From positions 1 through 34,169 of the forward strand of contig JABUQX010032602.1 in assembly GCA_015478945.1 (NCBI GenBank): a DNA stretch of 34,169 nt, in the 5' to 3' direction. The stretch comes from Trachelipus rathkii (lineage: Eukaryota > Arthropoda > Malacostraca > Isopoda > Trachelipodidae). The position numbers and the translations under genes are program-made. Positions 8,413-17,728 of this stretch are shown here, piece by piece. The notes below the pieces were generated by a model that did not search any database, had not been told where the DNA came from, and saw only the letters and a program-made list of their open reading frames with translations. How positions within the stretch are numbered: position 1 is the first letter of the stretch; the number at the start of each line of letters is the position of its first letter.

Positions 8413-8447
8413 AAATAACACCCAAATACCAAATAACACCCAATACC
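8413..8447 (+). repeat. 17-18 bp direct repeat at the capsid break
   Basis: AAATAACACCCAA(A)TACC occurs twice head-to-tail (8413-8430 and 8431-8447), exactly where capsid homology ends. Confidence 0.85.
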
Positions 8448-8582
8448 AAGAGCGGGGGTTCCGGAAACCCTTCCCGGAGGGGGGGAAATCCTACCCCGTA
8501 GTTCCCCGAAGGCCGAGAGACCCCGACTCCTGCGATCGGTGCGGTATACCCTTGGGATTTCCTTTAGTAAAAAAAAAAAAAT
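8448..8582 (+). mobile_element. GC-rich insert ending in poly(A), possible SINE or retro-insert
   Basis: About 120 bp of GC-rich sequence, much richer than its surroundings, ends in a run of A (about 8570-8581). A short GC-rich body with a 3' A-run suggests a retroposed sequence. No family is recognised and no clear target duplication spans it. Confidence 0.35.
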
Positions 8583-8639
8583 TAATAGAAAGTCTTTATT
8601 TTAACGAGAAACCAATAAAAGGTCTCAAATAGGCCTTCT

Positions 8640-8890
8640 AATCTTATTACTATAATTATTAACAATTAATTTTTATTTTTTTTTATTTTTTTTACATTTT
8701 CCTATCCAAAATGTTACGAGGATTCCAAAAATGTATTCCTTTTCGCTGTAGCTATTGTAGTTTTTGAGATTAATTATTATTTTTTTTTATTTTATTTATT
8801 TTTTTTACATTTTCTGGAACCAGCATTGGACCAGCATTCCAGAATGTATTCCGTTTTACTGGTAGCATTAATGAGTTTTTAAGGATATAT
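8640..8890 (+). repeat. Two-copy tandem repeat of about 110-120 bp
   Basis: Each copy has a T-rich stretch (TTTTTTACATTTTC) followed by a block ending with ATGTATTCC and GTAGC. Copy 1 is about 8650-8765 and copy 2 about 8770-8885. Non-coding. Confidence 0.6.
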
Positions 8891-8914
8891 ATGACGACTA
8901 ATCCAGACGCTGAC

Positions 8915-8932
8915 CTATATATATATATTATA

Positions 8933-8976
<44 letters not shown>

Positions 8977-8981
8977 ATATA

Positions 8982-9018
<37 letters not shown>

Positions 9019-9165
9019 TATATATATATATATATAAATATTATATAATAATATATATATATAATTATAATAATATAGTATATAATATATATTATTATAT
9101 ATATTATATATATTTATATATAATTAATATATATTTATATATATATTATATATATATAGTATTTG
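8915..9165. repeat. (TA)n microsatellite
   Basis: Interrupted (TA)n tract. Confidence 0.95.
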
Positions 9166-9480
9166 TTACAAATAAAAAAAACAATGAAAGTGCATCATTG
9201 TAACATCTTTTCATCAAAATTGGCAAAGCTGAAATTAAGCCATTTTTATTCAAGGAAAGCATCTTCAAACCGGGCTAATCACGTTAGTGAAACTTATCAA
9301 TTAGCATTTTTTTATGAAATATTTTAAGGATAATTATAAAATGTGGAAATATCCACAAATATTTGACACAATCTCATTACTCTTAAAGTCATTAATAAAA
9401 AAAATTTGATTCCATTGTAAAAAATAAAAGGAAAAAAATTTCATGACTGCTTTCGCCGGCCATCATTTTTTTTGTTTACA
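9166..9480. other. AT-rich stretch without recognisable gene
   Basis: No supported ORF or repeat family is seen here. Confidence 0.5.
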
Positions 9481-9665
9481 TTTTTCGTAAGAATAAGAAT
9501 TTTTCGGTAAGACTGCGAAATAGCAATCTTACGGAATTTGTCAAAATTCTTACGTTTGGTGAGAATATTCTCAAAATTTTCTTAAAATTTGACAAAACGA
9601 ACGATTTTTTTGAGAACGTTCTTATTTTTCGTAAGAATTCGTAAGAATATTGCCAAAACGAAAAT
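9480..9665. repeat. Cluster of CGTAAGAAT direct and inverted repeats
   Basis: CGTAAGAAT occurs at about 9486, 9637 and 9648, its complement ATTCTTACG near 9546, and related forms throughout. The stretch can fold extensively. It borders the 3' end of the Jockey-like fragment. Confidence 0.7.
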
Positions 9666-9689
9666 CGGCTATATTGAAAAAACAGAAGA

Positions 9690-10640
9690 AGGCATAGAGT
9701 TCCATAGAACAGAAGAGTGGAAAGAAAGAAGCACCAACGGACAAGTCTGGGGTTCTCAATCTCCGGAAAATTCATGCGAGGCTGGCACCCCTTGTAATGC
9801 GAGGACGACGCAAAGGAGGTGGAATGCGAGTGGCCAACTCAGAGCATCTACCGTTGTAGTACCTATAGAAAGGAGATAGTGAGCGGCGGTCCACATCGCA
9901 AGATACGAGGGTCAGAGAGTTTAACAAGTAAGGGGACTAGTTATTAGCCCTTTAGCTTTAGACTCAACCGTATCCAATAAGAAGGGTGGAGCAGAACCCC
10001 CCCTCATAAATGTGAAGAACAGTACTCCATACAAGGGCGAATAAGGCATTTATATAACTGGAGTAGCTGTGCAGAGGAAAAAAATTCCCTCAACCTGAAC
10101 AGAACTCCACTTCTTTGAGGCCATCTTAGCAACCATTGAAATATGAGGTTTCCAAGACAATCTTGTTTATTTTAAGACCAAGAATGTTTATGTTATTCAC
10201 AGGAGAGACGTTAGAGAAGTCGAAGGAAATAGGAAAGTTGGAGGCTTTGAGGTGGATTGTGAAAGTTGAGTTTTTTAAAGGAGTTGAATTTTAACAAGGT
10301 TGCGGTGACCCCCACAGGGAAATCCCATCCAGATCGGCAGGAATAGAATCGGAAAGCCTGAAGACGAAAGGCACTTCTAGAAGCAAAAGAGGGAGTCAGA
10401 TTTGAAATGAGTAGAAGATTGGAGAGTTGAGTCATCGGCATTAGAGTGAACAGAGTGGAAGTACGCTGAGGAGATCGTTGATGAAAATAGGAATAAAGTT
10501 GGGAGATAGAACAGCACCTTGCGGAACACACAATTGAAACAGGAAGGAGGAGAGTCGCTCCATCCACGAGCACTGATATAGAGCGGATCGAGAGAAAACT
10601 AGACAAGAGTAAGCAAAGATGAAGGAGGAACCCAACGGAA
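9690..10640 (-). mobile_element. Jockey-like non-LTR reverse transcriptase fragment, minus strand
   Basis: Reverse complement encodes broken pieces of a non-LTR retrotransposon RT. A CVPQGAVLSP...FINDLLS segment (about 10450-10545) is the RT palm motif with fingers sequence around it. Pieces toward 9690 match the C-terminal thumb/tail of the same family. Frames change repeatedly, so it is dead. The nucleotide sequence is similar over its length to the longer copy at 31570-33720 (for example the shared ACAAGTCTGGGGTT near 9741 and 31783). Confidence 0.8.
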
Positions 10641-10654
10641 AGGAGTTTGAGAGT

Positions 10655-11150
10655 ACGCGAGAGTTATGAGTACTGGGCTCTCATATCTGGGGGTCTCTGG
10701 TTTCACCCTGCTTTTTTGGATAGGGTCGAGTCAAAGGCCAAAAGACTTATAACTGTTCCGTACTTTCCACTTCACTTGACCTTTAAACTTTCTTTGCTCG
10801 CGCGTGTTGGTGATTTTATCTCTTTTCTATAGGTACCCCAGCGGCAAGTGCTCGGGGGAACTTATCACTCGCGTACCAACACCTTTACGACACCTCGTAG
10901 CACAAGGGGTGTTGTGTCTGCGCATGAGTTTTGAGTTGATATTGGTAACTCCAGGCTAGTTCGCTGCGGTGCTTCCTTTTTCCTGCCACATCTGTTCTTT
11001 GGAATTCTCTTCAGCTTCTGGTTTCCTGATGAATTAATCTCCCTCATTCAAAGCCTGGGTTCTGTGCTCATCTGTATTGCGTTATTGGTGAACTTCTGAG
11101 AAGACGTGCCAACACCCTCTTGAATGGTCCGCCCGTGAGTGGGTGGTTGA
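10655..11150 (+). mobile_element. Jockey-like RT C-terminal fragment, plus strand
   Basis: Plus-strand pieces match the C-terminal end of this RT class: a region like EY-W-x-ISGG, then LDRVESKAKRLI (about 10713-10752), a FPLHLTFKLSLLARVGD segment, and an end near 11030 (FPDELI-type sequence). Several frame changes. It points away from the minus-strand fragment just upstream. Confidence 0.75.
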
Positions 11151-11157
11151 CAACTGA

Positions 11158-11158
11158 A

Positions 11159-11197
<39 letters not shown>

Positions 11198-11198
11198 C

Positions 11199-11230
<32 letters not shown>

Positions 11231-11412
11231 TATCTATATATTTATATATTAATATATATAAATTATTATATATATATATATTTATATAATATTTATATAT
11301 ATAATATTATATATATATACATACTAATTATATAATATATATATATATATTATAATAATTATATAATATATATATATAATATATATATAGTAATATAATA
11401 TATATATAGAAG
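11158..11412. repeat. (TA)n microsatellite
   Basis: Interrupted (TA)n tract; the Penelope-like terminal sequence begins right at its end. Confidence 0.95.
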
Positions 11413-11700
11413 GATAAAGCAGACGGCGAGAAAGAATCTGAACATTTATTAAATTGACAACGTTTCGGTACACTGGGACATATCAGGTCTAAAAATTTAA
11501 AATTTTTAACAATAAAATTTAGAATAATTTATACATATACAGTAATGTTAAATGAAAAGACAGTCTTAGCCCATCCTTGTCCCCCTATATACCTTTTAGT
11601 GAGAGCTCGTCGCAGTCAAATCCACCCTAGATGCTTACGGGACCACGAGGACGCCTCACTATGGCAATCTCGCCAATGTGGGTGTTCATTCCTTGGCATA
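11403..11700 (-). mobile_element. Penelope-like element terminal repeat (pLTR) fragment
   Basis: On the minus strand the sequence carries CTGATATG-TCCC...ACCGAAACG (11461-11486), followed by AATTTAATAAATGTTC and an end abutting the (TA)n tract. CTGA...CGAAAC spacing resembles the hammerhead ribozyme core known from Penelope-like element terminal repeats. Here the CUGAUGA box is imperfect, so cleavage is doubtful. The 11640-11690 part is also related to 23405-23465. Confidence 0.5.
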
Positions 11701-11810
11701 ATATTAATTTATTTTTTATTATTATTATATTATTTATTATTATTATTTATATTAATTATTATTATTTATTATTATCTTTATTTTTTATATTATTATAATT
11801 TTATTATTAT
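11700..11810. repeat. (TTA)n microsatellite
   Basis: Interrupted TTA tract. Confidence 0.9.
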
Positions 11811-12149
11811 AAACACCGTGTCCCGCATGAATGCAGGGTGGTGTCAATCAAGAGATGTATTTTTACTACTCCTGCGACCGTTCATGGGAAGAGGTTAAAT
11901 GGCAGAGAAGTTCTTAGCCTCAAGAGCCATGCGAGATAATTTCTATTGACCAGCTGCGTCGAAAACTCACTTTTGACCATAAAATCATTTATAGGCAGCT
12001 ATTCTTTATTTCAATCCAATTATATTTTTTATTCTCATTTATGTCAAAAAGAATTGATACGATAATTTTGCCGCTCCTCAAATAAATTATTTAGGATATT
12101 TATTTGTCTATTTACTATCATTAAAGTTTCCAAAAGAACTGAATTAAAA
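11811..12149. other. Unassigned sequence
   Basis: Mixed-composition DNA. No gene or repeat family is recognised. Confidence 0.4.
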
Positions 12150-12237
12150 ATTATTATTATTATTATTATTATTATATTATTATTATTATTATTCATTATT
12201 TATTATTATTATTATTACCTTATTATTATTATTATTA

Positions 12238-12270
<33 letters not shown>

Positions 12271-12290
12271 ATTAATATTCATTTATTATT
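12150..12290. repeat. (TTA)n microsatellite
   Basis: Interrupted TTA tract. Confidence 0.95.
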
Positions 12291-12299
12291 CCACTAATT

Positions 12300-13190
12300 G
12301 TTATGAATTTTAGCCATAGGGTAGTTACTCTAACGATCTGAGGGTGGAGATTTAGTGGGGACAATTTAGCAGGTATGGGAGGTGAAGACAAAGCAGGATG
12401 AGTGGAAGAGCGAAAGAATGGAGAGTACAGAGAAGAGAACAAGAAGGGTATGTCGACTTCAATGGGGGGTGGTGTTAATGAATATGCTAGGGAAGAAGAG
12501 AATGATCTATGGTATAAGGCATAAGGAAGGAATGTAATGCCAGCAGAAGAAGTCTAGTAAGTGTTGTGTGAAAAAGCTTCAAAAGTAATGTGATATTCCG
12601 AGTGGGCAAGAGTTAGAAAAAAGAAGAAGGGGAAATAAGATTTGGGACCATGGATTGGAATGAAAAATATGGTAAAACAACGAGAAATCGTTATGGATAG
12701 AATATTTGATTTTTTTTTAATATAAAGAGGAAAATTGAATGGAAAACAATGAAGGAGCAATATGTGAGCAGGTATGAGGTGGTTGAAAAAAATGTAAAAT
12801 TGTTGGAGGTTGACTTGGGAGATGATATGAAATGTGTGCACTTGCTAGAGGGGGGCAAAATGGGGATGCAATCAGAGACAGATGGTTTCTGGCTATTGTG
12901 GAAAGGGTGGCATGGGAGTTTAGATATTTCCAAAGATGCTTTATTGTATGCCATGTGAAGGTTGGGTAGAAAAGTACTGTGAGAATAAGGAAGTGGATGG
13001 GTTCAATGAAAGGTAGAGCAATTGGAAGAAAAAAACCCTTGGGTTGATGGAAGGCGTATGAATAGAAAGGCAATTTGGTAGAAGGACAGAATGTTGGTTT
13101 GTAAGGGTCGCTAATGGTCATTTTTGGTGTAGCTGTCCTGAAGATTTCAGAATAGAAGCAGTGGTTGAAAGAGGAGTGTAGGGGTTGTTG
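12300..13190. other. Purine-rich stretch, possible decayed coding sequence
   Basis: The plus strand is strongly purine-rich with many short open segments. The longest plus-strand frame is 69 codons at 12749-12958; a longer minus-strand frame (12717-13292) is Pro/Ser/His-rich and looks like its shadow. No motif is recognised. The same purine-rich character resumes at 13617-13860 after the inserted GGAGTC element, so the two parts were probably continuous. Confidence 0.35.
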
Positions 13191-13194
13191 GAAG

Positions 13195-13616
13195 CAGGGT
13201 TGTGGAGTCCGAAGTCGGAGTGCGCGGAGTCGCGGAGTGGGAGTCGGTAGTTTTTGGAAGAGAGGGGATCGGAGTCGGAGTCGGAGTCGCAATTTTGAAA
13301 AGGGTGGAGTGGGAGTCGGAGTCGGGTTCGGTAATTTGAAGAGGGGTGGAGTCGGAGTCGGAGTCGGATCAAAAGTTCGGTAATTTTCAAATGGGTGGAG
13401 TCGGAGTCGGAGTCGAGTCGGTAATTTTCAAAAAGGGTGGAGTCGGAGTCGAGTCGGAGGTCGGTAATTTTCAAAAGGGTGGCGTGGAGTCGGAGTCGGT
13501 TATTTTAAAGAGTCGGAGTCGGAGTCGGAGTGGAGTTGAGTCGGTAATTTGAAGGGGTGGACGTCGGAGTCGGAGTCGGGGGAGTCCGGAAATTTTGAAC
13601 CGACTCCATAACCCTG
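13195..13616. mobile_element. (GGAGTC)n element with terminal inverted repeats, hAT-like MITE
   Basis: Starts CAGGGTTGTGGAGTC (13195-13209) and ends GACTCCATAACCCTG (13602-13616), a 15-bp terminal inverted repeat with one mismatch. The inside is a minisatellite of GGAGTC hexamers alternating with GGTAATTTTCAAAAGGGTGG-type spacers at roughly 40-60 bp intervals. Ends beginning CAGGG suggest hAT relatives. TTGGAAG occurs on both sides (13188-13194 and about 13621-13627), but the right copy is offset by a few bases, so a target duplication is only possible. Confidence 0.65.
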
Positions 13617-13860
13617 GAACTTGGAAGAGCTACAGAGTGATGAGGTAATGGTGCTCTGGTTTTGGAAAGGGAAGAGAAAATGGTATGAATGATGAAATGA
13701 AAGGAGGTACAGGGTATATTTTGATGAGGAGAAAGGAGAGAATGCAGTGACAGGAGAGAAGAAATATAGTGAGAATTATGTGCAATATTGGATATGGGTG
13801 TTGGAATAATGTGGTTGGGGAAAAATGACTAAACAAGTGATAGGAGTTAGAATAGAGTGA
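13617..13860. other. Continuation of the purine-rich stretch
   Basis: Same composition as 12300-13190. No gene identified. Confidence 0.35.
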
Positions 13861-13995
13861 ATTTATTATTATTATTTTATTAATTATTATTCTATTATTA
13901 TTATTATTATTGTTATTATTATTATTATTATTATTATGTATTAATTTATTATTATTTATTATTAATTATTAATTATTATTATTATTATTATCACT
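13860..13995. repeat. (TTA)n microsatellite
   Basis: Interrupted TTA tract. Confidence 0.95.
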
Positions 13996-14060
13996 AATGT
14001 AAGGGCGTACACACACCAAAGAACGTGGACAACGTATGCATCGAAGCACTCGATTACAAC

Positions 14061-14426
14061 TGATATGTGCCTGAAGTCATAGAAATAGCAACCCGACGTC
14101 AATTCTGGAATCTTCTACAACACTAATATAGTTTCTAATTCAATACAATAACTCTGACACATTTGGTTTTAGGTAAATAATAGTTAGTATAACATATATT
14201 GTAAATTCAATTTCCTTTCAATTTTGTTCTATACTTTGTTCTGATATGTTGCCTGGAGTCAGAGGTTTAAATAGCAACCCGACGTCAATTCTGGAATCTT
14301 CTACAACACTAATATAGTTTCTAATTCAATACAATAATTTTGACACATTTGTTTGTAGGTAAATAATAGTTAGTATAGCATATATTGCAAATTCAATTTC
14401 CTTTCAATTTTGTTCTATACTTTATA
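14061..14426 (+). repeat. Tandem duplication, unit 181-186 bp
   Basis: Copy 1 is 14061-14241 and copy 2 is 14242-14426; both contain TGATATGT, AGCAACCCGACGTCAATT, and a run ending TTGTTCTATACTTT. They differ by few substitutions and small indels. Non-coding. Confidence 0.9.
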
Positions 14427-14640
14427 TATATATTATTATATACAAAGAAGATAGAGACGATATTATATAATAAACAATAATTGCAGTTTAAAACTGAAAT
14501 TGCACACGCTTTTGGGGGCCCTACTAATGTTTTGATTGAGTTAAAATTTTACCAAGGGCGATTGTACATGAAATGGAACAGTCTTGAGAGTTGGGGGTAG
14601 AAAATGCTGCACTTCAAATTTTCATATTAATTAGGGCCAC
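14427..14640. other. Unassigned sequence
   Basis: Mixed composition; GGGGGCCCT near 14512 and AGGGCCACT near 14633 are the only notable words. Confidence 0.35.
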
Positions 14641-14646
14641 TCTAGA

Positions 14647-14730
<84 letters not shown>

Positions 14731-14770
14731 TATTATATATATATAATATAATATATATATATATATATAC
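14640..14770. repeat. (TA)n microsatellite
   Basis: Interrupted (TA)n tract. Sequence immediately downstream (CATCGTCTGTCTTATCCTT, 14789-14807) resembles the complement of the Penelope-like end at 11403-11430. Confidence 0.95.
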
Positions 14771-14974
14771 AAAAGGCAAAGTGTCATCGTCTGTCTTATC
14801 CTTAAATCCAATTTGCATCATGATTAAAAATTAACCAATTTTTACGATAAAAGAAATATTATGTTCCAAATTCTTCGCTTAACGATTTTTTAAATGTATT
14901 TCAGTTAATAGTAAATAACGTGCAATTTTTATAAATTTATTTTCTCAAATATTGATAAAGATATACTAAAAATA

Positions 14975-15070
14975 GAGATATATATAATAATATAATATAT
15001 TATATATATTATATATTATATATATATTATATATATATATATTATATATTATCTATATTATATATATAAT
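14975..15070. repeat. (TA)n microsatellite
   Basis: Interrupted (TA)n tract. The 14770-14975 interval between tracts is AT-rich and unassigned. Confidence 0.9.
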
Positions 15071-15289
15071 GTTATTCTCACACACATCGCCTCAATCCGA
15101 GATCGGAAAACCTCAATCCGGATCGGAAATTGGGTCAGGGAAAAGTATTTGTTATGGTTCTGACGCAAGTGGGAAATGCAAGGAATTTGAGGCCCGATAG
15201 GAGCTTGCTTCAGCGCAACGCAGTCGGAATGCTGCACGGCAGGCGGTGGGTACGCACAGTAATACGAGGCGCTTCAATGCGAGAACAGC
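15070..15289. other. Unassigned, with a short direct repeat
   Basis: CCTCAATCCG(A)GATCGGAAA occurs twice in tandem near 15090-15130. The rest is moderately GC-rich and not recognised. Confidence 0.4.
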
Positions 15290-15503
15290 ATGAGAAGAAG
15301 TGATTGTAGTGAATAGATTTGTTTGTTGTGATGGTGTTGGCTATGTTTGTATGATGTGTGGGTATTGAGAAATTAGTGTAATCACTATGCGTAAGTTCAA
15401 AACGGAAATGGTGCTAATAATTATATATATATATATATATATATATTATATCTATATATATATATATAATATATATATAGTATATTATTATATATATATA
15501 TAT

Positions 15504-15534
<31 letters not shown>

Positions 15535-15580
15535 TAATTTAAATTGAAATTGAAATTGAAATTGAAATTGAAATTGAATA
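15290..15580 (+). repeat. Copy 1 of a repeat ending in (AAATTG)n
   Basis: Contains GTGTTGGCTATGTTTGTA, GTGTGGGTATTGAGA, ATCACTATGCGTAAGTTC and GTGCTAATAA (about 15330-15420), then (TA)n, then (AAATTG)n at 15538-15579. It reappears inverted at 15839-16115 and direct at 16121-16408. Confidence 0.85.
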
Positions 15581-15585
15581 TATAC

Positions 15586-15617
<32 letters not shown>

Positions 15618-15786
15618 ATTATTATATATATACTATATATATATATTATATATATTATATTATAATATATATATTATATATTAATATTATATATATATAT
15701 ATATTTATATTATATTAATAATATATATTAATAATATTATATATATATATATTATATATATTATTATATATATATATTTATAATAT

Positions 15787-15824
<38 letters not shown>

Positions 15825-15838
15825 TATCTATATATATA
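15580..15838. repeat. (TA)n microsatellite between inverted copies
   Basis: Interrupted (TA)n tract forming the loop between copy 1 and copy 2. Confidence 0.9.
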
Positions 15839-15901
15839 TTTTCAATTTCAATTTCAATTTCAATTCATTTCATTTCAATATATATATTTGCAATACATAT
15901 T

Positions 15902-15950
<49 letters not shown>

Positions 15951-16115
15951 TATATATATAGTATATATATATTATATTATATTATATATATATATTATTA
16001 GCACATTTCCGTATTTGCACTTACGGCATAGTGATTACAAATCTCAATACCCAACATCACTACAAACATAGCCAACACATACAACAGAACTCTATCACAT
16101 ACAATCACTCTTCCA
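15839..16115 (-). repeat. Copy 2 of the same repeat, inverted
   Basis: (CAATTT)n at 15841-15878, (TA)n, then the complement of the copy 1 unique block (TTAGCAC...CCGTATTTGCACTTACGGCATAGTGATT, 15998-16034) running to about 16115. Confidence 0.85.
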
Positions 16116-16120
16116 TGGGA

Positions 16121-16304
16121 AGCATGAGAAGAGGATTTGTTGTGAATAGATTGTTCTGGTGTTGTGTTGGCTATGTTGTAGTGATGTGTGGGTAATTGAG
16201 ATTAGTGTAATAACTATGCCGTAAGTTCAAATACGGAATGGTGGCTAATAATATATATACTATATATATATATAGTATATATTATATATTAATTATATAT
16301 ATAT

Positions 16305-16335
<31 letters not shown>

Positions 16336-16408
16336 GATATTATATATGTATTAGATATATATATTTAAATTGAATTTGAAATCTGAAATTGAAATTGAAA
16401 TTGAAATA
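16121..16408 (+). repeat. Copy 3 of the same repeat, direct, joined to the Penelope-like RT
   Basis: Unique block at 16121-16251, (TA)n at 16252-16355, then (AAATTG)n at about 16365-16408. The reverse transcriptase frame begins immediately after the hexamers. Confidence 0.85.
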
Positions 16409-17176
16409 TATAACCAATACACCATTAAAGATTCCTTTGATTTTGTTAAATTTATTACATCCTGCTCTTTTCCGAACTGCCACATGACCAGTTTCGATAT
16501 TCAATCTCTTTTCACCAACATTCCCGTCAGAGAAACTATCAACATTATTGCTGACAATCTCTTTAGATCTGCCCCTCTTATTGACAGTATTAATAAATCT
16601 CAGTTCACCAAACTCCTTAACCTTGCCACAGATGACACCGTTTTTCTGTTTGATCAGAAACTATACTCCCAAATTGACGGTATGGCCATGGGGTCCCCAC
16701 TCGGCCCAGCCTTCGCAAACGCATTTTTATGTTTTCATGAGCAAATTTGGTTAGAGAACTGCCCCCTTGAATTCAAACCCCTTATTTATAGACGCTATGT
16801 CGATGATTGTTTTGTTATATTCCGCGATCCCCTTCATGCCCCTTTATTTTTAAACTATCTTAACAACCAACATACTAACATCCTCTTTACTGTAGAACAC
16901 ATGCAAAATAACTCTTTACCCTTTCTTGACACCCTAATTACTCTCAACAATGGTTCCTTCTCCACCTCTTTATACAGAAAACCTTCCTCTACTACATTAG
17001 GTCTTAATTTTTTTAGTTTTCTTCCCTCCAAATACAAACTGTCTTTACTACAATGCAAAATTTTCCGTGCCTTTAACTTATGCTCCTCATGGTGGTCTTT
17101 CCACCTTGAAATACAATACCTGTCCCATTTTGCCTTTTGCAATCTCTTTCCTCACTACACTATTACAAACTTGTGA
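16409..17176 (+). pseudogene. Penelope-like reverse transcriptase, 5' truncated
   Basis: A continuous frame (open from 16370) encodes the RT domain of a Penelope-like element. Visible motifs are FDIQSLFTNIP, the DGMAMGSPLGPAFANAFL block, HEQIWLENCP, the catalytic YVDD (codons at 16796-16807), NNSLPFLDTLI and TSLYRKPSSTTLGLNF. Similarity holds through the RT core and decays near residue 245, where the frame runs out (TGA 17174-17176). The N-terminal region of a normal element, several hundred residues, is missing. Penelope-like elements copy RNA at broken DNA ends and often sit in simple repeats, as here. It is inactive because of truncation and the downstream frameshifts. Confidence 0.88.
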
Positions 17177-17728
17177 ACGACTTTCTTAATAACCATTTCC
17201 GCCCTAAATTTCAAGTCCAAACCTCCTAAACAACTTACTCTCTCTAAAAATTCGCGTTTTTAGGTTCTAGCACGCCAAACTTGTCAATAACTCTCAATCA
17301 CTCTATCCATATTTTCTTGCTCGCTATATTTCATTCCTGTTGAGAACTTAGTATTCAAATTTTTTCCGCCATATAGATCTCTTCCTCTACATAGAGAGGT
17401 CCTCATCTAGTTATTGTACAAGTGTGCAGACTGCAACGTCCGCTATGTGGGCCAAACAGGCCTCCAACTTTGATCTCGAAACACCGAGGAGTTTCTTATA
17501 GAACTGGTTTGCCTCACAACCCAGAAAACTCCTCCATACGCAATCATGCCTTTCAACATAATCACCTTATTGTACATGAAAGTTTTATTCCCTGTCCCCT
17601 GTAATGATCAACTCGACAGAAAGATTCTTGAGAGTCTCTACATTTTTGACTTAAAACCCGAATTAAATAAGGATTTGTCTTCTATCCCCCTCTTCACTCA
17701 TTATTTTATATATATTCCAACCAAGTAA
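17177..17728 (+). pseudogene. Penelope-like C-terminal part with GIY-YIG endonuclease, frameshifted
   Basis: Continues the upstream RT. The 17177-17400 part is decayed linker. At 17429-17470 the sense reads DCNVRYVGQTGLQL, the YVGQT part of a GIY-YIG nuclease. In the next frame an EHRGVSYRTGLP-like segment (here KHRGVSYRTGLP) and NPENSSIRNHAFQHNH (17481-17570) follow, then in a third frame ILESLYIFDLKPELNKDLSSIP (17622-17690). The order matches the endonuclease domain that nicks target DNA. At least three frame changes; not functional. Confidence 0.8.

Larger units (their letters stand above)
7925..8632 (+). pseudogene. Major capsid protein (double jelly-roll, Polinton type), truncated
   Basis: The ATG at 7925 opens a frame with the typical N-terminus of the Polinton major capsid protein: a short lead with a Cys pair, SELDLFS, P-T-Q, a strand block, then IPGTSDQYLDPSN, LYFKTKLTNPDGTDL, a FNQIDVYLNETSL strand, YPYRSYIEHLL, and DDAKQSHLQ. 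The similarity ends near residue 170 (about 8440). The last 60 or so codons (to TAG near 8632) are proline/arginine-rich, run through a GC-rich insert and a poly(A), and are not capsid sequence. Only the first third or so of the protein remains, so it cannot build a capsid. It has its own TATA promoter. Confidence 0.85.

Noticed and set aside
1211..8640. Nimavirus-type endogenous virus, known from crustacean genomes
   Set aside because: The packaging ATPase, penton, double-jelly-roll capsid and chromodomain integrase combination is that of Polintons/adintoviruses.
8913..9165. CRISPR-like or satellite array
   Set aside because: Only degenerate (TA)n; no spacer/repeat order.
13118..13552. Ser/Gly/Val/Arg-rich repeat proteins on both strands
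   Set aside because: Translations of the GGAGTC array; the terminal inverted repeats identify it as a repeat element.
16855..17142. Minus-strand 95-aa frame
   Set aside because: Antisense shadow of the Penelope-like RT.
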